A stretch of 64,000 nt of DNA. Source: an uncultured Clostridia bacterium (GTDB lineage: Bacteria; Bacillota; Clostridia; TANB77; CAG-508). Positions 25,219-33,529 of the stretch are shown piece by piece. Each line of letters starts with the position of its first letter. Positions within the stretch are counted from its first letter, which is position 1. The DNA lies in the NCBI GenBank assembly GCA_934149075.1, contig CAKPDR010000001.1, positions 173,458-237,457 of the forward strand, read 5' to 3'. Both the position numbers and the translations under genes were made by a program. A model generated the notes under the pieces. It ran no database searches. It saw only the letters and a list, made by a program, of their open reading frames with translations, and was not told where the DNA came from.

Positions 25219-25811
25219 TTTTTCAATCCTTTCTTTTATTTATTTTTATTTAAATTAATTCATATAAAATCATATAAATTCATATAAATTCATTTCAGTC
25301 GATTTACAGCAATCTACATATTTTATACTATTTTATTCTTTTTTTTGCTAATTTATTCTTTTTTATTCTATTTTTTCTTTTTTATTTATTATTTATTTTT
25401 TATTGTTTATTTTTTTATTATTTATTTTATTTTAATTAATTATTATTTTTTTATTATTTTAAATTTAATTATTTATTATTTTAATTATTTATTAATTAAT
25501 TTATTTTTTTATTAATTAATTTATTTTTTTATTAATTAATTTATTTTTTTATTAATTAATTTATTTTTTTATTAATTAATTTATTTTTTTATTAATTAAT
25601 TTTATTTATATTTAATTAATTATTTATATTTAATTAAATTTATTTTTTAATTTATTTTTATTATTTTTTTACATTTAATTTTATTTGTTTTCAAAATCCC
25701 CATATTTAGTTTTTTTATTTTTATTATCAAATTATATGTTTTTTATTTTAAAATGTCTTATTAAGGATTTTAAGATTTTTTAAATATTTTTTTATTATTA
25801 ATTTTATATGA
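25219..25811. other. AT-only intergenic region with tandem repeats
   Basis: This ~590-base spacer between mnmG and mnmE is almost entirely A and T. It holds a short direct repeat CATATAAATT (about 25270-25293), an element at 25320-25345 repeated inverted at 33077-33102, and an exact 20-base tandem array at 25491-25600. No ORF or RNA gene is evident. Composition and nearness to oriC suggest a low-complexity structural spacer. Confidence 0.7.
25491..25600. repeat. Exact 20-bp tandem repeat, five and a half copies
   Basis: The unit TTATTTTTTTATTAATTAAT occurs five times without mismatch from 25501 to 25600, preceded by a half unit ATTAATTAAT at 25491. It contains the palindrome ATTAATTAAT. Perfect identity indicates recent expansion or slippage. 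It is not a CRISPR array because there are no spacers. Confidence 0.92.
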
Positions 25812-27182
25812 TTATTTTCCTAAACAAAATTTAGCAAAAATTTCATTAATAATATCTTCTGTAACAACTTCCCCCGTAATCTCTCCTAAATCCTCTAGAA
25901 TATCTTTTATATAAATAGTAATAATATCAATAGGCGTATTTGTATTTAATGCTTCTATGGCTTTTTTTACATTTTCCACTGCCTTTGTAATTATATTTTT
26001 ATGACGTATGTTTGTAATCAATAAATCATTATCTAAATTAATCTCATTCAAATTAAACATTTCTGAAATTTTTTCATATAATAAATCAATTCCTGTTTTA
26101 TTTAATGCAGATATTTTTATAATATTTTTTGATATTAATTTTATTTTTTCATCATTTTCTGTTATAACGGATTTTAAATCTGATTTATTTAATAAAATTA
26201 TTGATTTTTTATTTTTTATTAAATTTAAAATTTCAATATCTTCTTTTGATAATTCTTTTGAGCTATCAAAAATTGCAATAATTAAATCTGCATCCTCTGC
26301 TTGTTTTATTGATTTTTCTATTCCAATTTTTTCAATCTCATCAGATGCTATTCGTATTCCTGCAGTATCAATCAATTTTAATGGAATTCCATTAATTGTT
26401 ACAAATTCTTCTATTGTATCTCTTGTTGTACCTGCAATATTAGTTACAATAGCTCTGTCTTCTTTTAAAATTGCATTTAAAAGTGAAGATTTTCCTGCAT
26501 TTGGTTTTCCTATTATAGCTGTTTTTATTCCATCTTTTATTATTTTTCCATTATCAAATGATTTTTCTAATTTTTCTAACTTTGTACCTACACTTTTAAG
26601 CATTTCTCTCATTTCATTTTCTTGAACTTCAGGCGTATCATATTCAGGATAATCTATTGTTACCTCTATATTCACAAGTACATCTAGTATTTCTTGTTTT
26701 ATATTTTTAATTTCTTTTGATAAAAAACCTTCTAATTGTTTTATTCCACTTTTAGCTTCCTTATCTGATTTCGCATTTATAACATCAATAACTGATTCTG
26801 CTTGTGCTAAATCAATTCTTCCATTTAAAAATGCTCTTTTTGTAAATTCACCTGGTTCTGCTAATTCAGCTCCATTTTTTAAACATATTTCAAGTATTTT
26901 TTTTACTATTACATTTCCTCCATGAGAATTTATCTCACACATATTCTCAGCAGTATAGCTTCTAGGTGCTTTAAAATATGATACTAACACCTCATCTACA
27001 ATTTCATTATTTTCAATGATATGACCATATTTCATGGTATATCCTTTTATATTTTCTATTTCTTGAGGTGTTTTTGCTTGGAAAATCTTTCCTAACACTT
27101 CAAATGATTTCTCTCCACTCATTCTTATTATTCCAATTCCTCCAATACCTGGAGCTGTAGAGATTGATGCGATTGTACTCAT
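25812..27182 (-). CDS. mnmE: tRNA modification GTPase MnmE (TrmE)
   Basis: MnmE works with MnmG in wobble-uridine modification. The 456-residue protein begins with the formyl-THF-binding region (STAPGIGGIGIIRMSG, about 7-22). It has a helical domain and an inserted G domain with GKPNAGKSSLLNAI (about 224-237), the G2/G3 region GTTRDTIEE and DTAGIR, and NKSD (about 332-335). It ends in the essential cysteine motif FCLGK. An AGGAGG site precedes the ATG. Length and all signatures are normal. Confidence 0.97.
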   Translation of the reverse strand: MSTIASISTAPGIGGIGIIRMSGEKSFEVLGKIFQAKTPQEIENIKGYTMKYGHIIENNEIVDEVLVSYFKAPRSYTAENMCEINSHGGNVIVKKILEICLKNGAELAEPGEFTKRAFLNGRIDLAQAESVIDVINAKSDKEAKSGIKQLEGFLSKEIKNIKQEILDVLVNIEVTIDYPEYDTPEVQENEMREMLKSVGTKLEKLEKSFDNGKIIKDGIKTAIIGKPNAGKSSLLNAILKEDRAIVTNIAGTTRDTIEEFVTINGIPLKLIDTAGIRIASDEIEKIGIEKSIKQAEDADLIIAIFDSSKELSKEDIEILNLIKNKKSIILLNKSDLKSVITENDEKIKLISKNIIKISALNKTGIDLLYEKISEMFNLNEINLDNDLLITNIRHKNIITKAVENVKKAIEALNTNTPIDIITIYIKDILEDLGEITGEVVTEDIINEIFAKFCLGK

Positions 27183-27230
27183 AATATATTCCTCCTTTTA
27201 ATTTATAAAATATACTTAATAAACAAAATA

Positions 27231-27300
27231 AAAGTCAAAGTTAAATTAATCTTTTGCACTTTTCTTATGCATGATTAAAATCTGAACTTTGACTTCTGAT
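27231..27300 (-). terminator. Hairpin after the jag gene
   Basis: AAGTCAAAGTT (27232-27242) pairs with AACTTTGACTT (27285-27295) around a ~40-base loop that can itself pair (TTAATC with GATTAA). On the minus strand it lies between the jag stop and mnmE, where it probably ends the rpmH-jag transcript. Confidence 0.6.
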
Positions 27301-27307
27301 TTTTATA

Positions 27308-27979
27308 TTATTTTTTTGATATTACAATTCTTCTTTTTGGCTCTTGCCCTATACTTCTTGTTTCTACATTAGGATTGTCTTGTAAAAAACTGTGAATTAT
27401 TTTTCTTTCATAAGGTTTCATTGGTTCTAATGTAATTATTTTTCCAGTTTTTTCAACAATTTTCGCTTTTTTTCCAGCAAATTCTTGTAATGCTTTTATT
27501 CTTTTTTCTTTATATCCTTCAATATCTAATCTAACAATTACTCTATTTTCTGTATTTTGATTAGCCATTGCCTTTAATATATTTTCTAATGCATATAGTG
27601 CATCTCCTCTATATCCTATAAGATTGCCAACGTTTTCTCCGTTTATTGATACATATAAACATTTATCCTTAATTTCAATATTATAAATAGTCCCATTGTT
27701 TAATTTTTCTACAAATTCTTTTAAAAATCTGTCTATTCTACTCTTCGCATTTTTAAGTTCTTCCTCTGTTGTCTCAATTTCGAATTCTTCTGGTTTTATT
27801 GCTTCTTTTTCTTTTATTTCAACTTTGACAATTTTAGGAGCTAATATGTCAAAAAAACTTTTTTTGTTTTCCTCTATTACTTTTATTTCAACTAATTCTT
27901 TTGGTAATCCTATTGCTTTTAGACCTTTTTCTATAGCTTCTGCTGTTGTTTTTCCTTCTGAAACAATACTCTTTGACAT
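27308..27979 (-). CDS. jag: Jag/KhpB RNA-binding protein
   Basis: Jag (KhpB, EloR) is a cytoplasmic RNA-binding protein linked to cell elongation in Firmicutes and is encoded next to yidC. The 223-residue protein has the Jag-N domain (EGKTTAEAIEKGLKAIGL, about 8-25), a Glu/Lys-rich linker, a KH domain (VNGENVGNLIGYRGDALYAL-like stretch, about 113-132) and an R3H domain ending in IIHSFLQDNPNVETRSIGQE with the Arg-x3-His pattern upstream (YERKIIH). It begins two bases after the yidC stop, implying co-translation. Confidence 0.93.
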   Translation of the reverse strand: MSKSIVSEGKTTAEAIEKGLKAIGLPKELVEIKVIEENKKSFFDILAPKIVKVEIKEKEAIKPEEFEIETTEEELKNAKSRIDRFLKEFVEKLNNGTIYNIEIKDKCLYVSINGENVGNLIGYRGDALYALENILKAMANQNTENRVIVRLDIEGYKEKRIKALQEFAGKKAKIVEKTGKIITLEPMKPYERKIIHSFLQDNPNVETRSIGQEPKRRIVISKK

Positions 27980-27981
27980 TT

Positions 27982-28902
27982 TTATTCTTCCTCCTCGTCC
28001 TTTAATAGTTTATTTAATAATAATCTTTCTATAATCATTAACAAACTATTCATTAACCAATATAAGGCTAACCCTAATGGAGCTACAAGTGCTACTGCTA
28101 CATACATTATAGGAAACATCATATTCATATTTTTATTCATTTGAGCCATCGGATCAAAATCATCTTCAGGTTTTGTTAATGATTTTTCATTTTCATTCTC
28201 TTCTGGCTCTTCTTGTTTCTTTGTTGTTGGATTTGTAATTCTCATTGATATTATTGATACTAGTACATATAAAACTGGTATTATATATGCTTTCCAATCA
28301 GAACTTCTTGTAGGCACTTGAGCTAAGTTAAGACCAAGAAAATCCATATTTATGTATAAAGAATCTAATTCATCATCATTTATTTCTGATAAATCTGCAT
28401 TTTGTTCTTCATTATCATTAATATTATTTCTTAAGTTTCTTATATTGTCTATTTCCCTAATTATTTCAATTTGTGGATACGCACTATTAGTACTTAAATC
28501 GTTTTCACGTATTATTTTAGCATATTTATCAACTACATCACCATCTATTTTTTTCATATATGTTAGTGGTGAACGTACTAAATAAAATACTGCAAATAGT
28601 AAAATTATTTGTGCTATTGCACTAAAACACCCACTAAATGGACTCATATTTTCTGATTTATATAATTCCATTGTTGCTTGATTTAATTGTTCTGGATTAT
28701 TTTTATATTTGAATTGTATCTCTTTCATTTTTTTCTGGATTTTAGTTGATTTTTTCATAGTTTTTTGCTGTTTTATTGAAATTGGAATCATCAACAGTTT
28801 TACTAATACCGAAAATATTATAATTGCTACCCCATAATTTTTTACTAAATTATATATAAAATTTAATACATATCCAAATATATTGGCAAAAAATGCTATC
28901 AT
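27982..28902 (-). CDS. yidC: Membrane protein insertase YidC/SpoIIIJ
   Basis: YidC inserts proteins into the cytoplasmic membrane; the Bacillus orthologue SpoIIIJ is also needed for sporulation. The 306-residue protein starts with a helix (about 3-22), then GVAIIIFSVLVKLLMIPISIKQQKTMKK-type sequence (about 24-50), with the hydrophilic-groove Arg expected in this family absent from my short view. KYKNNPEQLNQATMELYK (about 69-86), FSGCFSAIAQIILLFAVFYLVR (about 93-114), and three C-terminal helices follow. A Glu/Asp-rich insertion (about 150-190) and a charged stretch near 235-255 are longer than usual. There is no lipobox. It sits between yidD and jag. Confidence 0.95.
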   Translation of the reverse strand: MIAFFANIFGYVLNFIYNLVKNYGVAIIIFSVLVKLLMIPISIKQQKTMKKSTKIQKKMKEIQFKYKNNPEQLNQATMELYKSENMSPFSGCFSAIAQIILLFAVFYLVRSPLTYMKKIDGDVVDKYAKIIRENDLSTNSAYPQIEIIREIDNIRNLRNNINDNEEQNADLSEINDDELDSLYINMDFLGLNLAQVPTRSSDWKAYIIPVLYVLVSIISMRITNPTTKKQEEPEENENEKSLTKPEDDFDPMAQMNKNMNMMFPIMYVAVALVAPLGLALYWLMNSLLMIIERLLLNKLLKDEEEE

Positions 28903-28916
28903 TTTATTACCCCTTT

Positions 28917-29135
28917 CTATTTTAATGGATCATATCCTCCTTTAGAAAAAGGATTACACTTTAAAATCCTTATAGTTCCTAATCCACATCCTCTTATTAC
29001 TCCATATTTTTCTATTGCTTGTTTTGTGTATTCTGAACACGTAGGATAATATTTGCACTTTATATTTTTACTTTCTAAAAATTTAGATATATTTTTTTGA
29101 TACCAATCAATTAAATATATACATATTTTTTTCAT
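28917..29135 (-). CDS. yidD: Membrane protein insertion efficiency factor YidD
   Basis: This small 72-residue protein has the YidD signature CKYYPTCSEYTKQAIEKYGV (about 26-45), followed by RGCGLGTIRILKCNPFSKGGYDPLK. YidD sits with rnpA and yidC in most bacteria and helps YidC-mediated insertion. Its start overlaps the rnpA stop by four bases (ATGA), so the two are translationally coupled. Confidence 0.95.
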   Translation of the reverse strand: MKKICIYLIDWYQKNISKFLESKNIKCKYYPTCSEYTKQAIEKYGVIRGCGLGTIRILKCNPFSKGGYDPLK

Positions 29136-29488
29136 ATTTCATCTTCTTTTTTCAAAACTTTTGCTTTTTTTAATATCTTTAACATTTCTTCATATACTTC
29201 TGAAAACCTCATGTCATTTATGCAAAAATTCTTGTTCATTAATATTACTATACTATTTCCTTCAATTAACTTGTCCTCTAGTTTTGTATAGCTTTCTCTT
29301 ATTATTCTTTTAGCTCTATTTCTTTGGAAAGCTTTTCCATTTTTTGTTCCAATAGCAATTCCCAAAAAATTCCTTTTTTTATTGTTTTTTAATATAAAAA
29401 TTTCTATTTCTTTTTCTTTAAAACATTTTCCTTTTGTTAATACTGTTCTAAATTCATAATTTTTTTTTAGCATTTCCGTTTTTTTCAT
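29132..29488 (-). CDS. rnpA: Ribonuclease P protein component RnpA
   Basis: RnpA binds the catalytic RNA of RNase P, which matures the 5' ends of tRNAs. The 118-residue basic protein has the family N-terminus (LKKNYEFRTVLTKGKCFKEK, about 8-27), the RNR-type motif GKAFQRNRAKRIIRESY (about 51-67) and a helical C-terminus. It lies between rpmH and yidD. A small hairpin separates it from rpmH and could act as an attenuator or processing site. Confidence 0.95.
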   Translation of the reverse strand: MKKTEMLKKNYEFRTVLTKGKCFKEKEIEIFILKNNKKRNFLGIAIGTKNGKAFQRNRAKRIIRESYTKLEDKLIEGNSIVILMNKNFCINDMRFSEVYEEMLKILKKAKVLKKEDEI

Positions 29489-29528
29489 TTCTTACTCCTT
29501 GAAAAGAGCATTATAAAGAATAATAAAA

Positions 29529-29553
29529 CAACTAAAGGCCTAGACCTTTAGTT
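29529..29553 (-). terminator. Hairpin between rpmH and rnpA (attenuator or processing site)
   Basis: AACTAAAGG pairs with CCTTTAGTT around a six-base loop, followed on the minus strand by GTTTT. It lies just after the rpmH stop. Ribosomal protein L34 is needed in far greater amounts than RnpA, so a leaky terminator here makes sense, but that is inference. Confidence 0.65.
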
Positions 29554-29558
29554 TATTT

Positions 29559-29693
29559 CTAAGCACAGATTTTTTTTCTTCCTTTTGCTCTTCTTGCTTT
29601 TAAAATATTTCTTCCTGATCTTGTTGACATTCTTTTCATAAATCCATGCTCTCTTTTTTCTTGTCTATTTTTTGGTTGAAATGTTCTTTTCAT
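29559..29693 (-). CDS. rpmH: 50S ribosomal protein L34
   Basis: The 44-residue very basic protein MKRTFQPKNRQEKREHGFMK continues RMSTRSGRNILKARRAKG and ends RKKICA, matching the full canonical L34 length. AGGAGG precedes the ATG at 29693. As in nearly all bacteria it is the first gene of the rpmH-rnpA-yidD-yidC-jag run and faces dnaA across the origin. The C-terminal CA is less common than the usual LSA or LCA ending. Confidence 0.97.
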   Translation of the reverse strand: MKRTFQPKNRQEKREHGFMKRMSTRSGRNILKARRAKGRKKICA

Positions 29694-29768
29694 AATTGCA
29701 CCTCCTAATTTTCTAAACTATATGTCAATTCCTTTTCGGAAAATTGTTACAAAATAACAAGTATATCG

Positions 29769-29798
29769 ATTATACATCACAATTCCTATATTTGTCAA
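29769..29798 (-). promoter_or_regulatory. Sigma-A promoter of rpmH
   Basis: On the minus strand TTGACA (29798-29793), an 18-base spacer and TATAAT (29774-29769) lie about 75 bases before the L34 start codon. Both hexamers are perfect. Confidence 0.8.
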
Positions 29799-29914
29799 TA
29801 CCTTTTAAAAAAATAAAAATTTTATTTTAAATTTGTCAATTTTAAGTAAAATGCTTTGATTAAAACAATCAACTTTTAATACTTTTTTGTAATATTTTTG
29901 TAATAAAAAGACAG

Positions 29915-30125
29915 TTTTCCACAGTTTTTTTGTCTTTATCCACAGTTTTTACAAAATTATCCACAAATCTCTTGACTTATCTTGTCATATTTTGATATTA
30001 TACTAAATAAGAATGATAGGGGATTTATAATAAATTGTATCAAAAAAACTTGTTCGTAGAAAATCCTTTATTTATTACATGATTATTACAAAGTTATCCA
30101 CACATGTGGATAACTTTGTGGATAA
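29915..30125. other. Replication origin oriC, DnaA-box cluster upstream of dnaA
   Basis: Six DnaA-box matches lie between rpmH and dnaA. On the plus strand are TTTTCCACA (29915-29923), TTATCCACA (29936-29944), TTATCCACA (29957-29965) and TTATCCACA (30094-30102). Reversed copies TGTGGATAA lie at 30105-30113 and 30117-30125. The last three cluster within 32 bases, just before the dnaA ribosome site, where they could also autoregulate dnaA. Genes diverge on either side and are mainly co-directional with replication away from this point, which supports the origin call. Confidence 0.92.
29972..30001 (+). promoter_or_regulatory. Promoter of dnaA
   Basis: TTGACT (29972-29977), an 18-base spacer and TATTAT (29996-30001) lie between DnaA boxes about 160 bases before the dnaA start, so DnaA binding could regulate it. 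Confidence 0.6.
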
Positions 30126-30159
30126 CTTTATATTTTTTTATTTGAAAGGATGTTTTAAA

Positions 30160-31515
30160 ATGCAAATTGAAAAAGACGAACTACTGAATCAAGCAAAAGA
30201 ACTATTAAAAGAAGAAGTAACTCAAATTGCTTATGAAACTTGGTTTAGTCCAATGGTAATAACTGAAATAACAGACTCAAAAATCGTCTTAAAAGCAAGT
30301 TCGCCTTATGCGAAAGAAATGTTAGAAACTCGCTATGCGGATTTAGTTCTTAATACTTTCAAATTTATTACAAATAGAGATTGGACAATTTCTGTTTTTG
30401 CTATGGAAGATGGAAAAAATATCGAAAGTCCTGGAGTTATAGTTTCTAATAATCAAGATATTCAAGACACTGAAATAGAAACATCAAATAGAACTCTTAA
30501 TCCCAAATATACTTTCGAAACCTTTGTTGTTGGAAACAATAACCGTTTTGCACATGCCGCAGCTATTGCCGTAGGAGACAAGCCGGGTGAATCCTATAAT
30601 CCATTATTTTTATATGGTGGTGTTGGATTAGGTAAAACTCACTTAATGCAAGCAATAGGAAATAGAATTTTGCAAAACAATAGGTCTGCCAAAATTTTAT
30701 ATGTAACTTCAGAAAAATTTACAAACCAATTAATAAATGCAATAAAAGATAATAAAAATGAAGTATTTAGAAATAAATATAGAACTATAGATGTTTTATT
30801 GATTGACGATATTCAGTTTATTGCCGGAAAAGAACGTGTTCAAGAAGAATTTTTCCACACTTTTAATGCTTTATATGAAGATAAAAAGCAAATTATAATT
30901 TCAAGCGATAAACCACCAAGAGAAATACAATTTCTTGAAGATAGACTAAAATCAAGATTCGAATGGGGCTTATTAGCAGACATTTCATGTCCTGACTATG
31001 AAACACGTTTAGCAATATTAAGAAAAAAAGCTCAAGAAGAAAAAATTCTAGTTGATGATAATATATTAGCTAATATAGCTAATAAAATTGATTCAAATAT
31101 CAGAGAATTAGAAGGTGTATTCAATAAAATAATTGCAACGGCTTCACTTACTCATACACCTATAACAATTGAATTAGCAGAAAATACAATAAATGAATTT
31201 AAAGCAGCAAGTGAAAAAGTACTTTCAGCAGATTTCGTTAAAGAAACTGTAGCAAAATATTTTAATATTAATAAAGATGATTTATCAAGTAATAAGCGTT
31301 CAAATGAAATTGCTTTTCCGAGACAAATTGCGATGTATCTTTGTAGAGAAGTTGCAAATATGTCTTATCCAAAGATAGGAGAGGACTTTGGTAACAGAGA
31401 TCATTCAACTGTAATGCATGCATGCAAGAAAATTGAAAAAGAAGTTAAAGATAAAAATAATACAAAACTAATTGTGGAAAGTGTGAAAAACATAATTATA
31501 AACGGAGAACAATAG
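30160..31515 (+). CDS. dnaA: Chromosomal replication initiator DnaA
   Basis: DnaA binds the boxes at oriC and opens the duplex. From ATG 30160, with AAAGGA upstream, the protein has 451 residues, the usual length. Domain I is about 1-75 and a linker runs to about 110. The AAA+ domain has Walker A GGVGLGKTHLMQAIGN (about 147-162) and Walker B VLLIDDIQFIAGKE (about 210-223). The C-terminal DnaA helix-turn-helix has the signature GEDFGNRDHSTVMHA (about 407-421). An in-frame ATG at 30079 would add 27 residues encoded by the DnaA boxes themselves and is rejected. Confidence 0.98.
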   Translation: MQIEKDELLNQAKELLKEEVTQIAYETWFSPMVITEITDSKIVLKASSPYAKEMLETRYADLVLNTFKFITNRDWTISVFAMEDGKNIESPGVIVSNNQDIQDTEIETSNRTLNPKYTFETFVVGNNNRFAHAAAIAVGDKPGESYNPLFLYGGVGLGKTHLMQAIGNRILQNNRSAKILYVTSEKFTNQLINAIKDNKNEVFRNKYRTIDVLLIDDIQFIAGKERVQEEFFHTFNALYEDKKQIIISSDKPPREIQFLEDRLKSRFEWGLLADISCPDYETRLAILRKKAQEEKILVDDNILANIANKIDSNIRELEGVFNKIIATASLTHTPITIELAENTINEFKAASEKVLSADFVKETVAKYFNINKDDLSSNKRSNEIAFPRQIAMYLCREVANMSYPKIGEDFGNRDHSTVMHACKKIEKEVKDKNNTKLIVESVKNIIINGEQ

Positions 31516-31851
31516 AAAAATAAATAGTTAAGATGCTATAAAGAAAAATTTGTTCTTATAGACAGTTGTTCGGTTACAAAAAAGTTATCTTTACTTAGGG
31601 AAGAACTAGCTAAGATATCCACACCCAACTGTTGAAACTGTGTTGATAAACTGTTAATAACTCATTAATCCACATTTTAATTTTTTTGATGTGGACAAAT
31701 TGGGAAGTTATCCACTAAGTTATACACAATGATTTTTCTTAGGGATGAAATGTTTCCACATAGTTTTCCACATTTTCCACAGCACCTAATACTATTACTA
31801 CTAATAATATTTAATTAATATTTAATAATATATATAAAGGAGAAATGCAAA
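31516..31851. other. dnaA-dnaN spacer with second DnaA-box cluster
   Basis: No ORF lies in this ~335-base spacer. It holds several DnaA-box-like sequences: ATATCCACA (about 31613-31621), TGTTGATAA (31641-31649), TTATCCACT and TTATACACA (about 31708-31729), and TTTTCCACA-type sites (31765-31781). Together with the cluster upstream of dnaA this is a bipartite origin layout as in Bacillus subtilis. AT-rich sequence before dnaN (about 31795-31835) could serve as the unwinding element. Confidence 0.75.
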
Positions 31852-32967
31852 ATGAAAATTGTTTGTTATAAGGATAATATCCTTAAAGCATTAAATTCCG
31901 TAGTAAAAGGAGTTGCATCTAAAACAACAATGCCTATACTAGAAGGAATACTTATTCAAACTAATGATAATGAAATAAAATTAACAACGTATGACTTAGA
32001 AATCGGAATAGAATATGTGATGGAATGTGAAGTAAAAGAACAAGGAAGTACAGTAGTAAATGCTATAATGTTTAGTGAAATAATAAGAAAACTACCTGAT
32101 ACAGAAATTTATATTACATTAAATGAAAACAATTTATTGGAAATTGAATGTGAAGGAGCATTATATAAATTAACAACAATGAATCCTGAAGAATTTCCAG
32201 AATTACCTAAAATAGAAGTAGAAAATTCAATTGATTTAGAACAAAACATGTTAAGAAATATGATAAGAAAAACAATATTTGCAGTTAGTAACGAAGAAAA
32301 TAGACCTATATTCACAGGTTGTTTATTTGAAGTGGAAAACAATAAATTAAATGTTGTTGCAGTAGACGGATTTAGATTAGCATTAAGAAGCATCTATCTA
32401 CAAAATAAAGTTAATGACTTTAAAGCAGTAATACCTGGAAAAACATTAAATGAAATTAATAAAATTTTACAAGATTCATTTGATCATATAAAAATTGGAA
32501 TTGCAAAAAATCAAGCATTATTTGAGATGGAAAATTGTAAAATTGTTACTCGTATACTAGATGGAGAGTTTTTAAATTACAAATCTGTTATTCCAAGTAA
32601 TTGGGAAACAAGGATTAGAGTAAATAAGAATAATATACAAAATAGTTTTGAAAGAATTAGCTTAATTTCAGCATCATCTATAGAAAAAGAGAAAAAATAT
32701 CCAGTAAAAGTTTCTATAGATATTGGTAAATTGACTATTTCTTGTACAAATCAAACAGGAGAAGCTAAAGAAGAAATATATGTATCAACAGAAGGAAAAA
32801 ATATAGAAGCAGGATTTAATCCCAAATATTTTCTTGACAGCTTAAAAGCTATTGATGATGAAGAAGTTTTTGTTGAATTTGGGACAAGTATATCCCCATG
32901 TTTAGTAAAATCTGTGGAAAACAATGAATATGTTTATATGATTTTACCAATAAGATTAAAAGAATAA
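31852..32967 (+). CDS. dnaN: DNA polymerase III beta sliding clamp
   Basis: DnaN forms the dimeric ring that tethers the replicase to DNA. The 371-residue protein has the three repeated clamp domains. Features include SKTTMPILEGILIQT (about 22-36), the domain-2 sequence FTGCLFEVENNKLNVVAVDGFRLALR (seen around 150-175) and the C-terminus YVYMILPIRLKE, matching the usual YxxMPMRL end that forms part of the binding pocket. AAAGGAG precedes the ATG. It ends at a strong terminator, separating it from recF. Confidence 0.98.
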   Translation: MKIVCYKDNILKALNSVVKGVASKTTMPILEGILIQTNDNEIKLTTYDLEIGIEYVMECEVKEQGSTVVNAIMFSEIIRKLPDTEIYITLNENNLLEIECEGALYKLTTMNPEEFPELPKIEVENSIDLEQNMLRNMIRKTIFAVSNEENRPIFTGCLFEVENNKLNVVAVDGFRLALRSIYLQNKVNDFKAVIPGKTLNEINKILQDSFDHIKIGIAKNQALFEMENCKIVTRILDGEFLNYKSVIPSNWETRIRVNKNNIQNSFERISLISASSIEKEKKYPVKVSIDIGKLTISCTNQTGEAKEEIYVSTEGKNIEAGFNPKYFLDSLKAIDDEEVFVEFGTSISPCLVKSVENNEYVYMILPIRLKE

Positions 32968-33009
32968 AAGTTTGGTCAGGGGGAAATCTTCTGACCAAAC
33001 TTTTATTAT
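32965..33009 (+). terminator. Terminator of dnaN
   Basis: AAAAGTTTGGTCAG pairs with CTGACCAAACTTTT around an 11-base loop and ends in TTATT. It begins at the dnaN stop codon. Confidence 0.88.
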
Positions 33010-33529
33010 GAAAGATTAAATAAACTCAAAACAAGTAAACATAATATGAAAATAAAATTTTTAATAATTAATTTTGAAAAAAAGAATAAAATAGTATAAA
33101 ATCGAAAAAAAAAGAATAAAATAGATAAAAAAAGATATAAAAATAACAATACACCAACATTAAGTTACATAAAACATAATATTTTAAATAAACAAATAAT
33201 TAATAAAAAAATAAATAAATAAATAATTTAATTATTTTTTTAAAAATAATTAGATAATAAATTAATTAATTATTTATTTAGATATTTATTATAAAAATAT
33301 AAAAAAATTCGACGTATGAAAATCAAAAATAAGACATTTTTATTTTTTATTAATATAACTTTATATTTAAAAATAAAAAAATTAAAAAAAATAAATAAAA
33401 ATCGACGCACGAAAATCAAAAATAAGACGTTTTAATTTTTTATTAATATAATTTTATATTTATAAATAATAAAAAATAAATAAAAAAATCGTAAAAATAA
33501 ATAAAAATTATACACAAATGGAGAAAAAT
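33010..33529. other. AT-rich dnaN-recF spacer with a duplicated block
   Basis: About 520 bases of mostly A/T sequence. It contains repeats of AAAAAAAGAATAAAATAG (33077 and about 33107), the 33077-33102 sequence found inverted at 25320-25345, and a tandem duplication at about 33306-33490. I see no ORF longer than a few codons with a ribosome site, and no S4-like gene of the kind that often lies between dnaN and recF in Firmicutes. Confidence 0.7.
33306..33490 (+). repeat. Direct duplication of a ~93-bp block upstream of recF
   Basis: Two copies start at about 33308 and 33401. Each has TCGACG, then GAAAATCAAAAATAAGAC, then TTTTTTATTAATATAA and TTTATATTTA-type sequence. Copies differ at a few positions (CGTATG against CGCACG). 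The high similarity in non-coding DNA suggests a fairly recent duplication or selected function. Confidence 0.75.

Noticed and set aside
25491..25600. Possible CRISPR array
   Set aside because: The repeats are contiguous with no spacers, contain only A and T, and no cas genes are near.
20600..30100. parS site near parAB
   Set aside because: I looked for a TGTTTCACGTGAAACA-like sequence and saw no convincing match by eye; a computed search could still find a degenerate one.
30079..30159. N-terminal extension of dnaA from an ATG at 30079
   Set aside because: The extension is encoded by the DnaA-box cluster itself, and the ATG at 30160 has a ribosome site and gives the family's normal start and length.
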